A DNA stretch of 64,000 nt from Typha latifolia (Eukaryota; Streptophyta; Magnoliopsida; Poales; Typhaceae): contig CM034110.1 in assembly GCA_019914945.1 (NCBI GenBank), forward strand, positions 687,001 to 751,000. The letters are read 5' to 3'. The notes beneath the pieces were generated by a model that saw only the letters and a program-made list of their open reading frames with translations, searched no databases and had not been told where the DNA came from. The position numbers were made by a program, and so were the translations under genes. Positions 61,800 through 64,000 of the stretch are shown piece after piece; position 1 is the stretch's first letter, and every line of letters begins with the position of its first letter.

Positions 61800-63480
61800 T
61801 CAAGGGTTTATGGCTTAAGTCATGACTATAGATTCTACGCCATTTCTGCAGAATTTTTTAAGTTCATCAACAAGGATAAGACATCAGTTCTGCAGTTTTC
61901 TGTTAAACATGAACATAAGCTAGATTGCAGAGGTGGCTATGTGAAGGTGCTCAATAGTTTTGTTGAGCAAAGGAAGTTTGGTGGTAACACACCCCATATG
62001 TGGCAATTGTTGGCGGTAATAATCTGATTCCAAAGAGTTACAAAAAACCCAATAAAAAATATATAAATAAATTAAATAAACTTACAGATCACATAATATA
62101 AAATTATGTATAGTTGAGTCTAGTGTTTGACACTATCTCCTTAAGACCAATTTGTCCTCCATCGATTGCTTTTGGAACAATGGACGTCAGTCTCCTAGGA
62201 TACAACGATTGCTTTGCATTCGAAAGGAAACAACTATTCAAATGCCTTGTCGAACCTGAACCGTGATGTACTCTCTCTCAAATGCAGACTTAAGATTCGA
62301 ACCGGACTTAGAAGAAATGAACCAGTGTATAAAATTATGCAGATTGACAGCCTATTTATAGAATTAAACAAGCTCGACGAAATGATGCAAATGGTCATGA
62401 ATGGATACACTATTTCGGATCTGAAACTAATTAACAGTTATATTGTGAAGGGATGCACCAATTCGGGTCGAGTTCAACCAACCAACTTACTAATTAACTG
62501 TTCTAACAACCAACCAACCCGAACCAGACTAAATTTGAACCCGTATCAGACAAAAAATTAAAATTTGAACTTGACTCGCACGTGCGAACCCAGCCGGGCG
62601 GCGCACGCATGTGTGAGTTAAGTTGCATAGTATCATTTACCCACAAAATAGGTACCCCTTTTGGGGCCCAAAGCCTATGAGAAATTTGTCACTTATATAC
62701 TATACTAATATTTCTCAAATATTCAATATGGTACTAAACTCACTTCTTTTTATTTTTCATTGCTATGATACTCACTTTAGAGCCAATTTTCATTAACTTC
62801 TCTTTATAGATTTAACTAAGTAAATATATGACAATAAAGTATTCTTTGAGCTAAATTAATTTTATCATTAAATTATCATTAATAATGTGTGGACTCTACT
62901 TAAAACTTAGTTCAAAGTTAATAAAAAATTCATGTCAAATACATGAAATTACCAACAACATTTGACACTCTTATTTCCCGTCAAATCTGATTCTTCATGA
63001 TTGTAAACTAGATATCTGTAGAAGGTTGTTTCACATGTTCATGTTTTTTGCAGGGTCATGATGACATTCCCAAGGAGATTACTGATCCTGATAGCAAGAA
63101 GGTAACCTGCAGTATTTCTGTTTCTAATCTTTCACAAGAGCCTATAAAAGATTTTAGTTTGTTTATAGTAAAAACTAAACTCATGATGTGAGGAGAAATG
63201 GAGTATAATCTTGGTACTTGATCTGCAATTAGCAGCTATTCAATCTGACATTTTATTAATGCTTGCTTCAGCCTGAGGACCGGGATGATGAGGAAGGTGG
63301 ATGGACAGCCCCAACAATCCCCTAACCTTGAATACAAGAGCCTGCGGAAGCAAAAGATAAAATCTTCCTCATTTGTATAAGGTCATCAATGTAGGAGCCA
63401 ATTTCTGATACCCATTTCTACTTGACAGAAAATTAAGATTCCTAACTACCTGGGCAAATAGAAGGCACCAATGATTGACA
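61800..63480 (+). pseudogene. Calreticulin pseudogene fragment with introns retained
   Basis: Calreticulin is the ER Ca2+-binding lectin chaperone. Recognisable pieces: DYRFYAISAEF then NKDKTSVLQFSVKHEHKLDC and GGYVKVLNSFVEQRKFGG (61824-62000, lectin domain); GHDDIPKEITDPDSKK (63054-63101) and PEDRDDEEGGWTAPTIP (63272-63322), from the proline-rich P-domain; and KIKIPNYLGK, stop, KAPMIDK (63429-63482). The exons keep AG acceptors and a GT donor at 63102, so it is a duplicated copy, not a processed one. Damage: a one-base insertion makes TAA at 63323, the donor after 63356 reads AT in place of GT, and TGG became TAG near 63459. About 100 codons of the lectin/P-domain junction are missing, and the 5' and 3' ends are lost. 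Confidence 0.85.
62040..63050. other. Unassigned stretch inside the calreticulin pseudogene
   Basis: Stands in place of the missing middle exons. A plus-strand open frame at 62214-62561 (115 codons) has no recognisable domain. The GC-rich word GCCGGGCGGCGCACGC at 62593 is unlike its surroundings. It may be another insertion; no clear ends. Confidence 0.35.
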
Positions 63481-63482
63481 AG

Positions 63483-64000
63483 TTGTCAATGTTCTATCCT
63501 ATGATAAACCGCAGGAGGCAAGCTAAATGTTATTGATTTGGATGTTGTGTTTGAAGTGCTAATTTTTTTTCTTGGTAACTTATCAAAATGCAGTCTGATG
63601 GAATGAAAAAAGAAAAAGAAGTAGCAATGAATATAGTAAAAGTATTTGGAACAAGATCCCCCCTCTCTTGTGCACAAAGCACAACTCTTCGGTAATTGGA
63701 GTGAAACTTTGATTAATTTTTTTTTTCCTTTTCTTTTCTATTCTTTTCTATAGGTTCGACTATTAAGCATCCTTAACAAAATAGTTAGATCTGTTTAACT
63801 CGTTTGCTAGTAGCATTGATTAAACATTGTTTAACGCATGTCAAACATTGTTCTTTATATGATGTGTCAAACATTGTTTAATGCATGTTAGATGTTATTG
63901 GATCTGCTTGCTAGAAGTGCTAAATGTTGTTGGATAATAGTAAACAGTAGATCTCTCATACCATAATTCTATTATGGAAGTGTCTGACTACTTGTTTGAA
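63483..64000. other. Intergenic DNA after the calreticulin pseudogene
   Basis: AT-rich, with a GATTAATTTTTTTTTTCC-like T-run near 63712 and repeated words GTCAAACATTGTT and TTTAAYGCATGT (63770-63890). No gene seen. Confidence 0.5.

Noticed and set aside
62214..62561. 115-codon open frame as a new gene
   Set aside because: No recognisable motif, placed inside a pseudogene gap where insertion is likely; kept only as an unassigned stretch.
63054..63322. Calnexin as the identity of the chaperone fragment
   Set aside because: The KDKTSVLQFSVKHEHKLDC block and the KEITDPDSKK/PED repeat match calreticulin better than calnexin.

Overview
This is nuclear DNA from a flowering plant: AT-rich, with GT-AG introns and abundant LTR retrotransposons, LINE and MITE remnants. 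The residues of the main gene look monocot-like to me, but that is an impression and the species cannot be fixed from the window. The only intact host gene is a vacuolar-type H+-ATPase subunit a (VHA-a) on the minus strand. Its 18 coding exons run from the ATG at 32526 to the stop at 5167, join in frame at canonical splice sites, and give 825 residues.

Layout. 1-4660: intergenic DNA with a multi-armed foldback repeat that holds an LTR fragment. 5167-32526: VHA-a, about 2.5 kb of coding sequence spread over 27 kb because its introns are full of transposable elements. Intron 11 has a solo LTR, intron 10 a Mutator-like element, intron 7 a 5' fragment of a Copia element with a 3-kb solo LTR inside it, intron 2 a small Mutator-like MITE, and intron 1 a LINE remnant, an LTR piece, two tandem MITEs and a hAT-type MITE. 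32527-35300: the VHA-a leader and promoter, another hAT-type MITE with a nested insertion, and foldback-family repeats. 35300-46591: a decayed Ty3/gypsy chromovirus split by a 3-kb LTR, itself split by a second 3-kb LTR of the same family. 46592-50332: a possible second internal region behind a primer-binding site, then another LTR. 50333-56903: a second decayed Ty3/gypsy chromovirus whose 3' LTR was hit by a Copia element (56904-61580, minus strand, target duplication ATTCC). 61800-63480: a calreticulin pseudogene that keeps its exon-intron layout.

No operon or gene cluster is present; the window shows one housekeeping gene surviving in nested retrotransposon DNA. The two most interesting signals lie in LTRs. 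One is a family of short stem-loops whose arms change in a compensatory way and which has expanded to about six tandem units at 29857-30085. The other is a 12-bp CpG-rich palindrome, GCGTTCGAACGC, recurring in LTRs that appear to belong to both Copia and gypsy elements, including a degenerate 61-bp minisatellite at 14161-14570. A Gly-to-Glu change next to the essential arginine of VHA-a also deserves checking. All element calls rest on reading the sequence; no database search was run.
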